Of a stretch of DNA of 64,000 bases, positions 30,871 to 43,580 are shown piece by piece. Both the position numbers and the translations under genes were made by a program. Source of the stretch: Sequoia sempervirens (lineage: Eukaryota; Streptophyta; Pinopsida; Cupressales; Cupressaceae); assembly GCA_007258455.2 (NCBI GenBank), contig VDFB02262711.1, positions 124,001-188,000 on the forward strand, written 5' to 3'. The notes beneath the pieces are model-generated. The model was not told where the DNA came from. It worked only from the letters and a program-made list of their open reading frames with translations, and did no database searches. Within the stretch, counting starts at the first letter, position 1; each line of letters opens with the position of its first letter.

Positions 30871-32211
30871 GTGTAGACGAAAGTTCTATACTCAACAAGT
30901 TCATTATGTACCACATGGACTTTATGAACAAATGGATTGATTTGTATGATAAAAAGAGAGAAGTGTTAGAAGCAAGGAGACAGTTTAAGAGATCGAACCC
31001 AAGGAATACTCCATTTCCCACTCATCTGATTGGGGAATGGGGCAAAGATTTCCCACTAGAATGGGTTACTGAACAAATTCAAAATCAAATAGAAGATGCA
31101 GGTACAGATTCAAACATAACAGAAGATGAAATCAACATGTCTAGAGGATGTGAAAGAAAGGTACAGTTGGAATTTTACAAAATGTTATTCCTTACAGTTT
31201 TGACAGTCTTAACTATTTTAATATTCGTCATTATATTTGTTTCACTGAAATAAATGGTCTTTCACAGGTGAGGAAATATCCAGCAATGTGGGCATATAGT
31301 TGACATTATCGTGTAGAAAGTGTAGGCATAAAGAGACAATCCTTCGATGGTGGCATCATGGTTGACTTTGAGCAATCTAGTCGATCAAGCTCAAAAGATA
31401 AGAATATAATTGAAGGGAATCTACAATATGTTGGGAAAATACAAGAAATTATTGAGTTGGATTACCGCTCTTTTAAATGTTGTATTTTTAAGTGTAGATG
31501 GTATGAAGCATTTGAGAGGACACAAAGACATGATACCCATAGTGGATTGTTTTCTATAGATTCCTCATCGTTCCTACCGGAGGATAAGGAGCCTTATGTT
31601 CTACCAATTCATTATGAGCAAGTATTTCTTTAACTCAAACAAGAAGCAGTAGTGATCATTAATCTATTAATTCATAGCTTATTGTGAATATATACATGTG
31701 TTTATTAATCAATAAAATTGTTATAACATATGTCTAATATATGTATGTCGTTCATGTGCAGGTATTTTTCTATGAAGATATTTTGGACCCAAAATGGATA
31801 TTTGTCATACATTATGATCCAAGATTAAGGCATGTATTTGACAATGCATGAGTGGATACTAAGCAAAACAATGATGGCCAACAAAATGAGAGAGAGGGAT
31901 TAGAGAACATAGAAGAAATTAACATCCATGATGATGTTGAAGATGGTTATGTTCAGGCACAAGAAGACAACAATCCAGAGTTAGATGATGTTATGGAAGA
32001 CAACAATATGGATGGTATAGAAAATGATGATCCAAATACATCTGGTAACAATATAGATGGTCTACAATCAAATTTCAATGTTGATGAAGATGATGCAGGT
32101 CAAGATGAGGATGATGATAATATTAAATACTTGAAAGAACATATGAACATTGACAATGATACACTGGATGACATTATAGCAGACAATAATGTTAATGACC
32201 AAGACTTCTAA
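30871..32211 (+). pseudogene. C-terminal exons of CACTA transposase (DUF4216-like and acidic tail)
   Basis: ILNKFIMYHMDFMNKWIDLY and HLIGEWGKDFPLEWV (30871-31160). SKDKNIIEGNLQYVGKIQEI, IELDYRSFKCCIFKCRWYE, PYVLPIHYEQ (31268-31621) joined to VFFYEDILDPKWIFVIHY (from 31762), the DUF4216 pattern. Then an Asp/Asn/Glu-rich tail of about 119 codons after TGA 31849. It ends TAA 32209. Confidence 0.75.
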
Positions 32212-33839
32212 ATTTTCACAATTATTTGCAATCCATGTTTAAAAAAGGATGATTCTTATGGCCTAAACTTTGAAATGCTTCAGTAATATTATGTTGTACT
32301 TAGACAATTGAAAACCTATTTTATTCTCCTAGCAAGTTTTTTTATTTTCCATTATAATTCTAGACGAAACAACATTTGCAGGGATGGCCTTTTACACCAA
32401 TCTAAATTTGTATGAAGTTCATGAACCTGTTGTTAAGTAGTAAATTCCTTTCGTAGATAGAAAATGTAAAGGATTAATTTAAGAAAAGACAAGTAGTCTC
32501 TTTTTGAGGGTAATCCACATGCAAAAAGTAAAAAGCACATAATTTTTTTTTTGTATAGTAGAAAATTAGATTCAATCAGTTATGTCTTATTTCACTTGCA
32601 CACTTATCTGAAAGACCAAGGGTATTCACCATACATTTCCCTTGACAAAGAAAACATGTGCTTTCATTTATTTTTATTGTATATCTCATAAGTGAAATTG
32701 TTGTTACTTAATGATGCACTGAGAAAATAATATATACAAAAAAATGCAAAGAAAATGTTTGAAATTTAACATGCAACCTACTGTGTTGCGCTGAAAGGAA
32801 TCAAGATTAACTAGGACAAGAAATAAAAATAAAATTTTGATGATTGTACTTAAAAGTGAATAGGATATGAAAAGTGTGGACAATGATGGTGCTGAAATTG
32901 AAAGCCCCGATTCTAATGACATTACTGTTTTATGTCATTAGAGATAAAGAGCAAATACAATTTTATATACATAGCAAATGAAGATTTGAAACTAGTAAAC
33001 TGAAAATGTAAACACTGTAAGATTTTTCCTTAAACAATAATTCACATACTCACTTACAAAAAAGGGTGAAGCATTTTTTATTCAAACTTTGTTTTCTTTA
33101 ATAGATGTAACAGTAAAATAATATTTACAAGTACAAGAATATATACACTATTTCATAGAAAATAAGGAATGTTTCATAGAATATACAAGTACAAGAATAT
33201 ATACACTATTTCATAGACTTCTAGATTTTTAGAGTTATTTACAATCTGTTGGGTCTCAAAAATGCATGTTTTTAGACCATAAGAGGGTGTCAATCTCTAA
33301 GAGGACTTTAATCCTTAATATGAACCAATTAAAGTAAATTATTTGAAAGGACTTTAATTCACACCTAACTAGAAACCAATCAAAGCATCCACACAGTAAC
33401 AACAAATGAGCCCTAATAAATCTTGCAGATTTAAACAACTTGAAAAGACCACTTTGGAGATAGCAAAGCAATAAATAAGCATGAAAATCAACACAACAAT
33501 TGAACACTGAAAATGGATTACGAGTTATAATGTATCTACTCCATTATATTGCTCAAAATATAAACATACATAACATGAGTTCTTTTGATATGAATAAGTG
33601 GATGAGATGGTCTAGTATCTATTCTAATGGATTGAAATGATGATGATATGATGATAAAAATTGGACCTTGGTTTCCCTATTTGTACGGGAAGCAACAAGC
33701 TTCAGGTTCATTCATAAAAGTTACATCATTTATTAACTAAAGCATAATTAACATAACATAGAAACTTAAAAAGAGTTTATTGTTAGATGCACCACAGTCC
33801 GTTAATCATCAACAAGCACCTGTGACCACCTAAGATTTG
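32212..33839. other. AT-rich non-coding stretch, one end of a 64-bp direct repeat
   Basis: No gene seen. 32229-32292 matches 38211-38274 at 63 of 64 bases. A 58-bp period duplication (TACAAGTACAAGAATATATA core) lies at about 33127-33232. Confidence 0.6.
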
Positions 33840-36800
33840 TTCAAGGCTCAAGCACCATGTTAATGCGTCCACAACAACCAAACTCTGACTACCTCCTCAT
33901 ACAGCTCGTGCAAGGAACAAATTAACCTTTGACATGTGATCAATGTATTTCTCCTGGGAATAAGTGTTTGCATTATATAGAGTGTTTGTCATTGCATTCT
34001 CCAATCTAGCAATCCTCTCGAGCTACTTATGCATTTTCCTGAGTACCTCATCCTCATCATTGATGTCATCAAGGATGCCTAGAAAATATTTTGATATCTC
34101 ATTTTTCCAAGTTTTATGATCCTTCAAATTTGTTTCTTCAAAGAAATCTGGCATAACCATACATAGTGGCTAGTTGAAGTCATTCAATTCCTGTGTCAAG
34201 ATATTCTAGAAGTTTTCATGTGTATTCACGAGGCTCTGACATTCTTGGAGCAAAGCATTATTATCTCCATCTTTTTCCTTGATATGGGATTCCATTTCCT
34301 TCATCCTATCAAGAAGACTTCCATGCTCCATGAGGGCCTTGTATGTTCCACTGTGAGCACGCCAGACACCATCTGCATGTTGGAACATATCTTTGAATTT
34401 CATACAAATTATCCCTGATGCTACTTTAGAAGAAGTAGCCTTCAATTTTCTTTTTAGTTCTTCTTGTTCCTTTTGAGCCTTTTCAAATTTACGCTTCCAT
34501 TGAGCAGTCTCAGACATGGCCTTTAACACTTTTCTTTCATGTTCATTTAAAGGAGAGTAAAGCCTTGGAGAAGCAGGCATCGTACCTTTGTAGTTGGTTA
34601 ATTCTTGTTTCAACCTGTCATTTTCCTCTATCAGCCACTGGTTATCACTTACTAGCTTTTGGATCTGGGCTTTGGTGAATTTGGCTACATTCACATTCAA
34701 GTCAGCAGTCTCCAAGGTATTTTTCTCCCCTACTCTTTGCACCAAGAGATGTCCAAAAATTTGATCATGGTCAATGAGAGAAGGCTTCTTGCATGGGAGT
34801 AAAGAGCCCAAATTTGCAAAGTGGTATTATCAGGATTGTACCCTGACCCTGTATAGACCCTGTCACTTGCTTCATCTGTTATTTGCAAATTTTTATTCTT
34901 TCTCTTCAAAAAGTTTTCAAACACAATGGTTGAACTAATATCCCACCCAGGAAGGAGCATAACTCCAACTTCTTTCAATAATGCTCTTCCTCTCTCAACA
35001 GTCATGTTTCTCATTTCCCTATCAACTTCATGTTGCAAATCTTTCAAGGCATAAGCCTCTTTCTCAGGGTCAATGTCCTTTAACCTTTCTCTTATTATTC
35101 TTCCTTTATACTCATATATAAAGGACTTAAATTCAGGGGTCTGCACAAAAGTATCATCTACAACAAATTCTTGACTTGCACGATGCCTCACATCATTTGA
35201 TAGCTCATCAGAGGCTTCAAAGGTGATCACACTTCTTTCCAATGGCATCTCATATTGGGGTATAACAGGAGCATTAAACTGTGAGACTTCTTCTTCCTTC
35301 TCAATCTTATCTTCTTCCATGGATGGGGAACCAACTGAAAATATCACTTCAGTAGTAGGCTGAGGTGATAAGTGATCTAGTGGTGTGATATTTTCTACTT
35401 GCCTCCTAGGACCGATGCCCCTTCCTCTTTCAAATGCCACAAGTGGCACATCTCTTATCAGTTCTTCTTCATGGAGGATTAACTGTTCAATTATTTCTAT
35501 GGGAACATGTACCTCAAGGAAAGCCCCTACGTAGCCTAGGTTATTATTCACCTTCCAAGCCTTAGCCATCATAACCCTACTGTAGGCATTCATTCTCATC
35601 ATGTTTTGTTTTTCTTCACAATTTTTGATGACATCTTCTAAAAGGAAACTATGCTCATACCCTTTCAATTTCTAAGAAATTTTGGCATCGCAAATGAAGT
35701 GTTCAGGATCAAACTTTTCCCTTTTGTTGCCAATCGACAAGCCATAATAATCCAGTTTTCCACTAACTAAGTCATAGCTTGAATTAGAGATAATAGTGAA
35801 ATCACCAAAGCATAAAGTGGAAGGCATGAAAGTATGCCTCCCATAGCTCTTTAAATGCATGAAATCTGAAAATGACAATTTCCTTATGATCTCTAAATAA
35901 GCAAGTCTGTCTAGCACAATCTTAGGCAGCAAATAAGGTACAACTTCAAATCCATAAACCCTGATAACAATACAATCCCCAAACATGTACCAATACCCCC
36001 AATTGTGATTTATCCTTGCTTCATGACCCATATCTTTTGGTCGGAGAAATCTTAAGATCTCTGGGGAGAGGTTGTAGTCACATTTGTGGCCTAGCATCTT
36101 GTATAGTGGTTTGACAAAATATTCCTCAAAATATAGGTAGTGGGACCTCCCACACCTGCTATCCCACACAGATGTCCACATTTGTACAGGCCTTGAATTT
36201 CCATCATTATCTAAGTCTTTTATTCTTAATTCCTCACCCCATATCCCCATCACTTGCCCTTTGTATAATATCATGTGCATGAAAAGAGAATAGTGCTTGA
36301 AATTAACGGCTTCACTGTCATTCTTAATGATATTGAGGGCATTATTGATTGTCTCTGATAAATACTCTGCATAAACATAGGGTCGGACATTATGGCTTTG
36401 GATGTCTATGGCTAAAACCATGGGAGCAATTATCATGTTCTCAGGAACATCAACTCCTAATACTTGACCAACTGAGTAATAAGTGTATTGAAAGTATTCT
36501 TCAAACAAAGCCACAAAGAATGGGGGCTTATCTTCACTAGAGAACCTCATAGTTTGGTTACCCGCACCTTTAACCCTATGTAGAGGCAATTTCCACCTCT
36601 TGTAACTTGTGTCCATGGTGCAGTATTCCTCCAACAAGTCTCTGATTCATAATTTTGTTTTTAGGGAAGTGTCTAGCTGAAAAATCATGGAAATATAATT
36701 TGGCTTTATGACCATGAACTATGACCCATCAGGAAAATGAATTGCTCTCATCTTCGGATTGTAATTATTTGCCAACACCTTGATTAACTCTATGTTCACA

Positions 36801-37444
36801 AAGACGTTGGGTACTACAAGTTTACCCAAATTCAGATTCCACGGGTTTGACGCTAGGCTATGCTGGAATTTCTTCTTATAATGATAAATAAAGAGGTCAT
36901 AACCCCTACACGGAGTCCATATATCTCCTAGATTTTTCTATTTATCTACTAATGTCACACACGATGGGTTAAGTTGTGCTATTCTTCTAGATTTTGGCCC
37001 AAACCCAGGACACTGATCGATTAAGTCTTGATTCAATTTCCTAGCTTCAGTTTTTTGTCTTTTTGCTTTCTGTTTGCCTGTGGTTTTTTCTATCTCAACC
37101 CTAGTCATGCAATGCTTTCATCTACTTACTAAGAAAATACTTTGAGTTGAGTCTAGACCACTTACTTGGATAAATGCTGCAAATTTCTAGCTGCCTACCG
37201 CTATCCAACTTGGTTCTCCAAATCCTTCAATTACAGTTCATAATGATTTCAACTTCTTTGAGGCTATATTTATCAAATTTCAAGATAGTTCATCCAGCCC
37301 TGGTTCATAAATGGTGCTCACACCACCTTTATGATCAAGTTCTTCATTAATAGCGATAGTCTCATTGATATTTTCGTTAGTCACATCAGTCAAACTAATC
37401 ATGATTTCATAACTATCGAAGAGACTTTTAATTAAAATGTCCAT
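33840..37444 (-). pseudogene. Long unrecognised ORF, about 1.1-1.2 kilo-codons, broken
   Basis: From ATG 37444 one minus-strand frame can be followed to 34730, broken only by nonsense codons (36938, 36719, 36647, 35672 and several before 37108). The frame then shifts near 34800 and continues to 34206 and, after stops, to about 33840. Segments: MDILIKSLFDSYEIMISLTD at the start; YRGYDLFIYHYKKKF-like; FVALFEEYFQYTYYSVGQVL; PVQMWTSVWDSRCGRSHYLY; YWYMFGDCIVIRVYGFEVVP; VPIEIIEQLILHEEELIRDV. The last 200 residues are coiled-coil-like (WLIEENDRLKQELTNYK, FEKAQKEQEELKRKLKA). I know no family for it. No introns are seen. It may be a cargo gene of the CACTA block or the ORF of another element. Confidence 0.6.
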
Positions 37445-40400
37445 TGTTTCTTTGATATGTCAGTATGGCAGTGTTTTTACCTTCCCTTCTACTGTTTACC
37501 GCACTACCGCCTTGCTCAAAGCTTCTTGTTGTGGGGTTGCGGTGTATACCGCTCTACCGCATATGTTTCTCACCTTCCCGGCGGTATAGCAGTGTATGCT
37601 TTTGATCATTACTTGAAGAGTGTCAATGAGACAATCTTATTTGTCTTATCGATATCTCAATGTCTCATCGACATTAGATCTTATGTTCCTCTGATGTTGG
37701 TTGTTGGTGTCGATGAGATAAGTTAATGTCTCTTGTCGATATGCCACTGTCTCATTGACAATTACTTTGTTATATCCAAGAGTTGTGTTTCACCGAGCAC
37801 TTGTAGATATACCTTGTCGATGTGACATAAGTGATTCTCTCCTCGATATGCCCATATCCTATTGACATTCACTGTTTTACATTGTCGATGAGACATAAAT
37901 AAGTCTCTTCGACATAGGGGTGTCTCATCTACATTTTTTATTTGTGCTTTGTGCTAATGTCAGGGAGACTTTGGAGGGACTCTCATCGACATGGTGTTGT
38001 CTTGGCGATATACTATGAGCAATCATAGGAGTATTTCAAAGGAGGAATACACTTTGATGTTGTGATCAAGGCTTTTATTTGGAAGCTCACGTGAGGGATT
38101 TTATTAAATTTAAGTTATTATGACAAGAATTCTATGCATATGGTGGATGTAAGAGATGAATGAAAATGGAAGTATGCAAAAATAATTAGGATGGAATTTT
38201 GGCTACAACACAATCCATGTTTAAAAAAGGATGATTCTTATGGCCTAAACTTTGAAATGCTTCAATAATATTATTTGTGTCGATACAAATTACCTATTGC
38301 AATATCCTTAAATTGTTCAATCTTTGGTATGAATTGTTGACATAAAAAAATAGGATTACTTGGATGCTTCTTCCATTCATTTTGTATCAACATATGTTCG
38401 TGAAGACACAAAAGTTAATAGCTCAATCAGGTAAAGCTTTTGTAATTTTCAAATGAAGAGTAAGGTACATTTTTATTTTTGCTACATTACATTCACGTGC
38501 ATAAACAAAATCAGAAGATTACATTACTAAATTGCACTTATGCAAATGCATATAATAAAGGAAAGATTGCACAATCCTTTCAAAAATGTAGTCTTTATTG
38601 ATAATGTAAATGTATGTTGTTCCACACAAGACGTGGAACTGACTATTTGAATGCATATAATAAAAAAACTATACATTTATAGATACAAAAGAGAAAAATG
38701 CACATAAAGAGAAAGGGGACAATGATGAATCCCGGTTGCTTTGTTCTGCATCATCTTCAGTCTTCCCGCTTGTCTAAGCCTCCAAGTTGATGTCTTCCTT
38801 GCTGCTCCTAGGTTCCTTGCATTCGAGTGAGAAGAGTGTTGTTAGAGCAATGAAGGATCACCAATCAAAATATGTGCATACATTTATAAACATATAATTT
38901 GATCATGTGCATTCAAATAACGTGCATACCATAGATGTCCAGGAAAACAAGAAAGTTATCAAACATATCTATCATATGCTTAGTTTTATCTAACATGTTT
39001 TCTCATTGTGCAGGTATAGATAAAATTAGATTATTTTGTTTATCTGGTTACAACATGTGGGGTGAAATGTGGCTCCCACAAGGGCTGAGCCCAGCCTGCT
39101 GCCCTATTGTTTCATTTGAGAAGGATAATCACAAGTAAACCATCCATGAAGCATTAAAGATCAATCTTTGCAAGGATATTGGAGTATGTTGGTAAGGGGT
39201 AATCTCCTTATTGATAAAGATTTATCCTTATTAATATGAACATTCCACTATCAACATAGCCATGATTCTGACAAAACTGATCATCAAGGATTCCAAGATA
39301 GTTTTCATTAACAGTCTGGTTAAAAGTAAGCAGCCCCAAGCATCATAATAGTTACAAGAATTGAACATGAGGGGCAGACATGTAGATTAAAAGCTTGCAC
39401 AATAGTCATCACTTGCAAAGACTGACTAGACAACATGTTTCCACATAACAAATTAAATCGAATGCAGGAAAGGTACAATGATGAAGTCCATAATAGTGAA
39501 TGTTGCTTAAGAGGGATTGAAGGACAATATTTTGTATCAAGGAGAACTAGGTAACCTCAAACTTTGTTGTACCTGAGTATGACAGTACCTGAGCTTCTGG
39601 TGTTTCTAGATGGAACCTATAGCGAAAAAGTGTAGTCTCCATCTGAAGGAACCATCTTCGGAGCTCTTCCTTGAAATGAGGATTGAAAACATTAGAAGAA
39701 AAGAAATACCATAATTCTAAAGTAACAATTTGTATCAAAAAAAATGTTAGAAAGTATAATTAAAAAGACAAATCCTTACAATTGGACCTCGAATTGAACC
39801 AGACAGATTTATGATTTTATCTTTAGAATGTAGGAACTTTCTCCATCGGAGTTTCATGACCTGAATCCATTGGAATCTTTTTCCAATTGGCTTAGAAGCT
39901 TCAATTCTACAAAATTGATTTTCCTTTATTGCTTTTATCTAGGAATTATAATATAGGAACTTAGACCTGATATTCATAGACCTCAAATTGGATCTCCAAT
40001 TGGACCAATAAAATTTATGATTTTATCTTTATAATATAGGAACTTTCTTTGTTCGATATTCAAGACCTCAAATTATATCAGAAGCTGGATAAGCAGATTT
40101 ATGATTTTATCTTTAGAATGTACAAACTTTCTCTATCGGATATTAAAGATGTAAGGTTGGATCAGAAACTGGATAAGCAGATTTCTAATTTTTATCTTTA
40201 AAATGTAGGAACTTCCTTTGTCGAATATTTGGAAATTCCTACACACAAGTTTTGCTTCTGAGCGAAAAAACTCGAAAGTGTTTCACACCGGCTCAAGGTA
40301 TAATCCAACCTGGTTATGACACCGATAGCAATCCAATTTTGCCTGAACCACCCATACCCGAACATTGCATCACAATCTATTCTTCATGCACATAAAAATG

Positions 40401-41425
40401 CCACATATTAACCCCTTCTAAATAAAACTCAAAATACCATGAAACAATGAGTCCCCTATATTAGTAAGTAGGCAGTCTATAGGGCATAGTTTGATTTTAT
40501 ACAAGGATGCTCATGAAAGGAATCTTCAAGTGACAGTGAGTGAGTTGTTTGAGATTGGAGCTGATGGTGCAAAATCCATTTTAAAGGCGTTAGCAAAGCA
40601 AAATGTGCAAGAAAATCAAATTGTACACAACAAACAATTCACAATGTTATCTTGCATAATGCTTAATTTTGAAGACAAAAATCTCATTGTATCTTGATGA
40701 AAGTAGTGACCTTAATGGTCAATCACTGGCAACCATGATTTTAAAACATGCTATTGTGCTTATGGAGGCAACATTTTAAGCAAGGCGGTGAGTGGTGGTT
40801 TGGAACAATGGCAAGTATGAAGGACTTGCTTTATATGCATCACATTATCTAATCATAGGATAATACATCATTTATTTATTTTTTTAAATCAAAAGAAATT
40901 ATTCTAAACCCTATATAGGACACATTGATACTTCAAAAGCATCTGATTTATTTTTTTAGATTAAAAGAAGTCATTCTAAACTCTGTATAGGATACATTGA
41001 TACTTCAAAAGCATCTGAAGGAATTTGAGATTATGTAAACATATGTCAATTAAATACCTGGATTACAAACAATAGCGTAAACATTGTAACCCTTGTTGAT
41101 CAGAGTAGGAATGAGATAAACAACAATGAATCCTATGCCTCCTTACCATTCTTTGTCATTCTTTACTGAAACACTTCTCCATTTTGGTGGGCTACGCCTG
41201 AAAATAAGGTTTCAACAAAGGTTTTATTGTATGTTTATTAAAATGAAAACTCCATTCTGGCAGGCTATGCTTGAAAATAAGATTTCGATGAAATTTTTAG
41301 AGTATGTTTATTAGAGTTTTAGAGTATTTTGGCAGGCTATATTCTTGATTCCTTAAATGATTTATTCTAATGGATTGTGATTGACATGATTTGCTGCATT
41401 TAGTGTTGTAAATTGTAATGATGTC
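37445..41425. other. Non-coding part of CACTA block with repeats
   Basis: 37450-37940 is a GCGGTA/ATGTCTCATCGACA-rich segment repeated at 41440-41845. 38211-38274 is the second 64-bp repeat. 39780-40220 holds about five degenerate copies (period roughly 80-100 bp) around ATTTTATCTTTAGAATGTAGG and AACTTTCT. 40950-41040 repeats 40895-40955. A 68-codon ORF at 40491-40697 (NLQVTVSELFEIGADGAKSI) looks protein-like but has no family I recognise. Confidence 0.5.
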
Positions 41426-42144
41426 ATGATTATCATACTACCGCCGTCTCTTATTATACCCACTGTAGTATGGCGGGGTTTTTCCCTTCCCTTCTATTGT
41501 TTACCACACTATCGCCTTGCTCAAGGCTTCTTGCTGCGGGGTTGCGGTGTATACCTCTCTACCGCATATGTTGCTCACCTTCCCGATGGTATAGCAGTGT
41601 ATGCTTTTGATCACTACTTGAAGAGTGTCGATGAGACAATCTTATTTGTCTTACCAATATCTCAATGTCTCATCGACACTACTTTGTTATATCTAAGAGT
41701 TGTGTTTCGTCAAGCACTTGTAGATATACCTTGTCAATGTGACATAAGTGATTCTCTCCTCGATATGCCTGTATCTTGTTGACATTTCACTGTTTTACAT
41801 TGTCGATGAGACATATAAATAAGTCTCTTCAACATAGGGGTGTCTGAACCGGTGCTAAACCCGAAGCTAAACTCAAAACTAAAGCGCGAGCTAAAAGTGG
41901 CATTGAACTCGAAGCCAAAGGCGACGCTAATATTGGTGCTAAAGATGATGCTAATTTTGGCACCAATGAGTGCCTTAATTAGCGTTGACTTGTCCTGATT
42001 GACACAAATAAATGCCAAAAATAGAGCCATCCCGATAAATGGCGCTGACATTTTCAAAAAATTGGCAAAAAATACATTAAAACAGTGGGTGGAAGCAAAA
42101 AACAAAGCAAAAAATGGAGCAAATCACAGGGATTTGTTGTAGTG
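41426..42144 (-). repeat. Right CACTA subterminal region and terminus
   Basis: Outer copy of the GCGGTAGTGCGG/TCGATGAGACA segment, then 41845-42060 dense in GGTGCTAAA, GAAGCTAAA and GGCGCT words, then GGAGCAAATCACAGGGATTT and GTTGTAGTG. Read inward: CACTACAACAAATCCCTG. TTG follows. Confidence 0.75.
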
Positions 42145-42149
42145 TTGAA

Positions 42150-42270
42150 TGAGTTGCTTGGCTGGGCAGTCTGCCATTGCCAGGTATGATCTTCTTCAAT
42201 AATGATTCACCCCATATCTCTCATGAGGTCATGCATATCAAATATATCTTTCTCGTCTATCTTTTATCAA
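42150..42270 (-). pseudogene. NLR (NB-ARC) MHD-region relic, copy 1
   Basis: Minus strand reads KIDEKDIFDMHDLMRDMG, then TGA, then IIIEED. MHDLMRDMGR is the MHD motif that ends the NB-ARC nucleotide-binding domain of plant NLR immune receptors, and KIDEKDIF is the usual preceding strand. Stops precede it. Here CGA (Arg) has become TGA. No other NLR domain was found. Confidence 0.7.
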
Positions 42271-43580
42271 TAGCTAAATATATAAATTTGGTAGATGCCA
42301 CTATGGGATTTCAAACCTCATGATTGAGAGCTAATATAAGTCTGTCATCCACAAATTGTCATTGGACCACACTTACAGGATTTATGTCATTTTGGATTGA
42401 GACTGTTGGGTTTGTGGAACTTTAGATAATATTTTTGAATTTGGGGTTGACGCTCTACTCAAATGCCCAGGTCAGATGTTTTGCGATATCTTTCTGGGGG
42501 TTTTAACTTTGAAACCATGGTGGCTGCTCACTAGAGCTCATACCAATTTGTATTATTGTTTTGCTGTTGAATTATTAATTACATTTTGCGATTTTTGTTT
42601 CGAGATAACAAAATGAATTTTACTGTCAAATTAGGATTTCTTGGAAGTTTGCATGCTATTGTATTATGAAATTATGAAATTTCGCCAAATTATGAAATTT
42701 TTTATATGATATTTCACCGAATTTTGCCGAGAGGCGATCTATAGTGACATCAAAATCTTAGTAAACATTTTAGGCTTTTTTGAAAATTTTGACAACCAAC
42801 TGCTAGTCCATGCCAAGAAAAACCCAATTATAGAAAATGGAAGACTTTTTCCATGTTGCTGCCAACATTTAAAAGTTAAAACCCTCCGTTGCAGAGACGT
42901 TATACATTGTAGAGCAATGCAGAATTGAAGAGGCAGCTAAAACAAAGGCATTACACTTTGCATGAAAGATTGGCAGACTATTTATGTCGAGAGGCATCTT
43001 ATAGTGGCAACAAGCTATGCATGTTTGAATCTTGCATGTAATGGCTGTGACTTGCATGAGAAATGTAACCGATGCAAGTTTGTGTAGTAAAAGTTGGTAG
43101 TGGAAGCAATATTAATTCTTGTAGATGGATTCCATAAAAGGATTGCTCGCCCTTCGTTGGGAGCTAACATAAATCTCAATTCCTTTTATCTTGTCGCCAT
43201 GGCTTCCAATTTTCTTCTCAACTTTGGTTTTGTGGAATCCTGGATTGAATTGTTCGCAACTCAAGTGTCTTGCTTGGCACTAATGTTCTACTATTTGTTT
43301 TGCACAGATTGGACTCTACAAGTTAGATGGGGAATTCAACTCACTAGCACACACAACCCCACTGAATCGTAGAGCCACCATTAGATTGATCATCTCTCAA
43401 ATTCACATTTCAAATTAAGGTAAGTTACACAAAATTTACAGGTCATTATTTTTGGGGAGTTCTTACACCAATGCTTGAATGTCTCTATTTGTGATTGATC
43501 AGGCAGTGCGATTGGGAATGTATTTGTAGATGCCAAAGTGACTCAGGCTAAGATTGATAAATATTTGATCCAACAAGTAT

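Larger units (their letters stand above)
27262..32211 (+). pseudogene. CACTA transposase (TNP2/TNPD type), multi-exon, degenerate
   Basis: Ten exons can be traced by GT/AG borders and continuous phase: 27262-27333, 27475-27639, 27773-28281, 28482-29224, 29336-30033, 30152-30237, 30343-30748, 30871-31160, 31268-31621, 31762-32211. The product has an acidic N-terminus, then the TNP2-family core, a DUF4218 domain, a DUF4216-like domain and an acidic tail. It would bind the CACTA ends and catalyse excision and insertion in the nucleus. About ten in-frame stops (for example 28681, 28741, 29617, 30565, 31849) and no frameshift in the traced exons mark it as decayed by point mutation. Exon borders were read by eye. 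Confidence 0.85.
12597..42144. mobile_element. 29.5 kb CACTA-type (En/Spm) composite transposon
   Basis: The right end reads GGATTTGTTGTAGTG, i.e. CACTACAACAAATCC inward. The left end reads CCCAACAACA, 8 of 10 bases matching CACTACAACA. Both sides carry TTG (12594-12596, 42145-42147), the 3-bp duplication CACTA elements make. Tandem copies of the target keep the empty site (CATTGTTGAATGAG at 44125-44138 and 46344-46357). Both ends have AGCGCC/TTAGCACC-rich subterminal DNA, and the interior holds TNP2-type and Ptta/En/Spm-type gene relics, two SPT16 fragments and an inserted copia element. Boundaries are well supported. Whether this is one element or two fused is open (see 26440-26576). Confidence 0.75.

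Noticed and set aside
40491..40697. 68-codon protein-like ORF
   Set aside because: Composition looks coding (VTVSELFEIGADGAK) but no family, splice context or second exon was found; kept only as a note.
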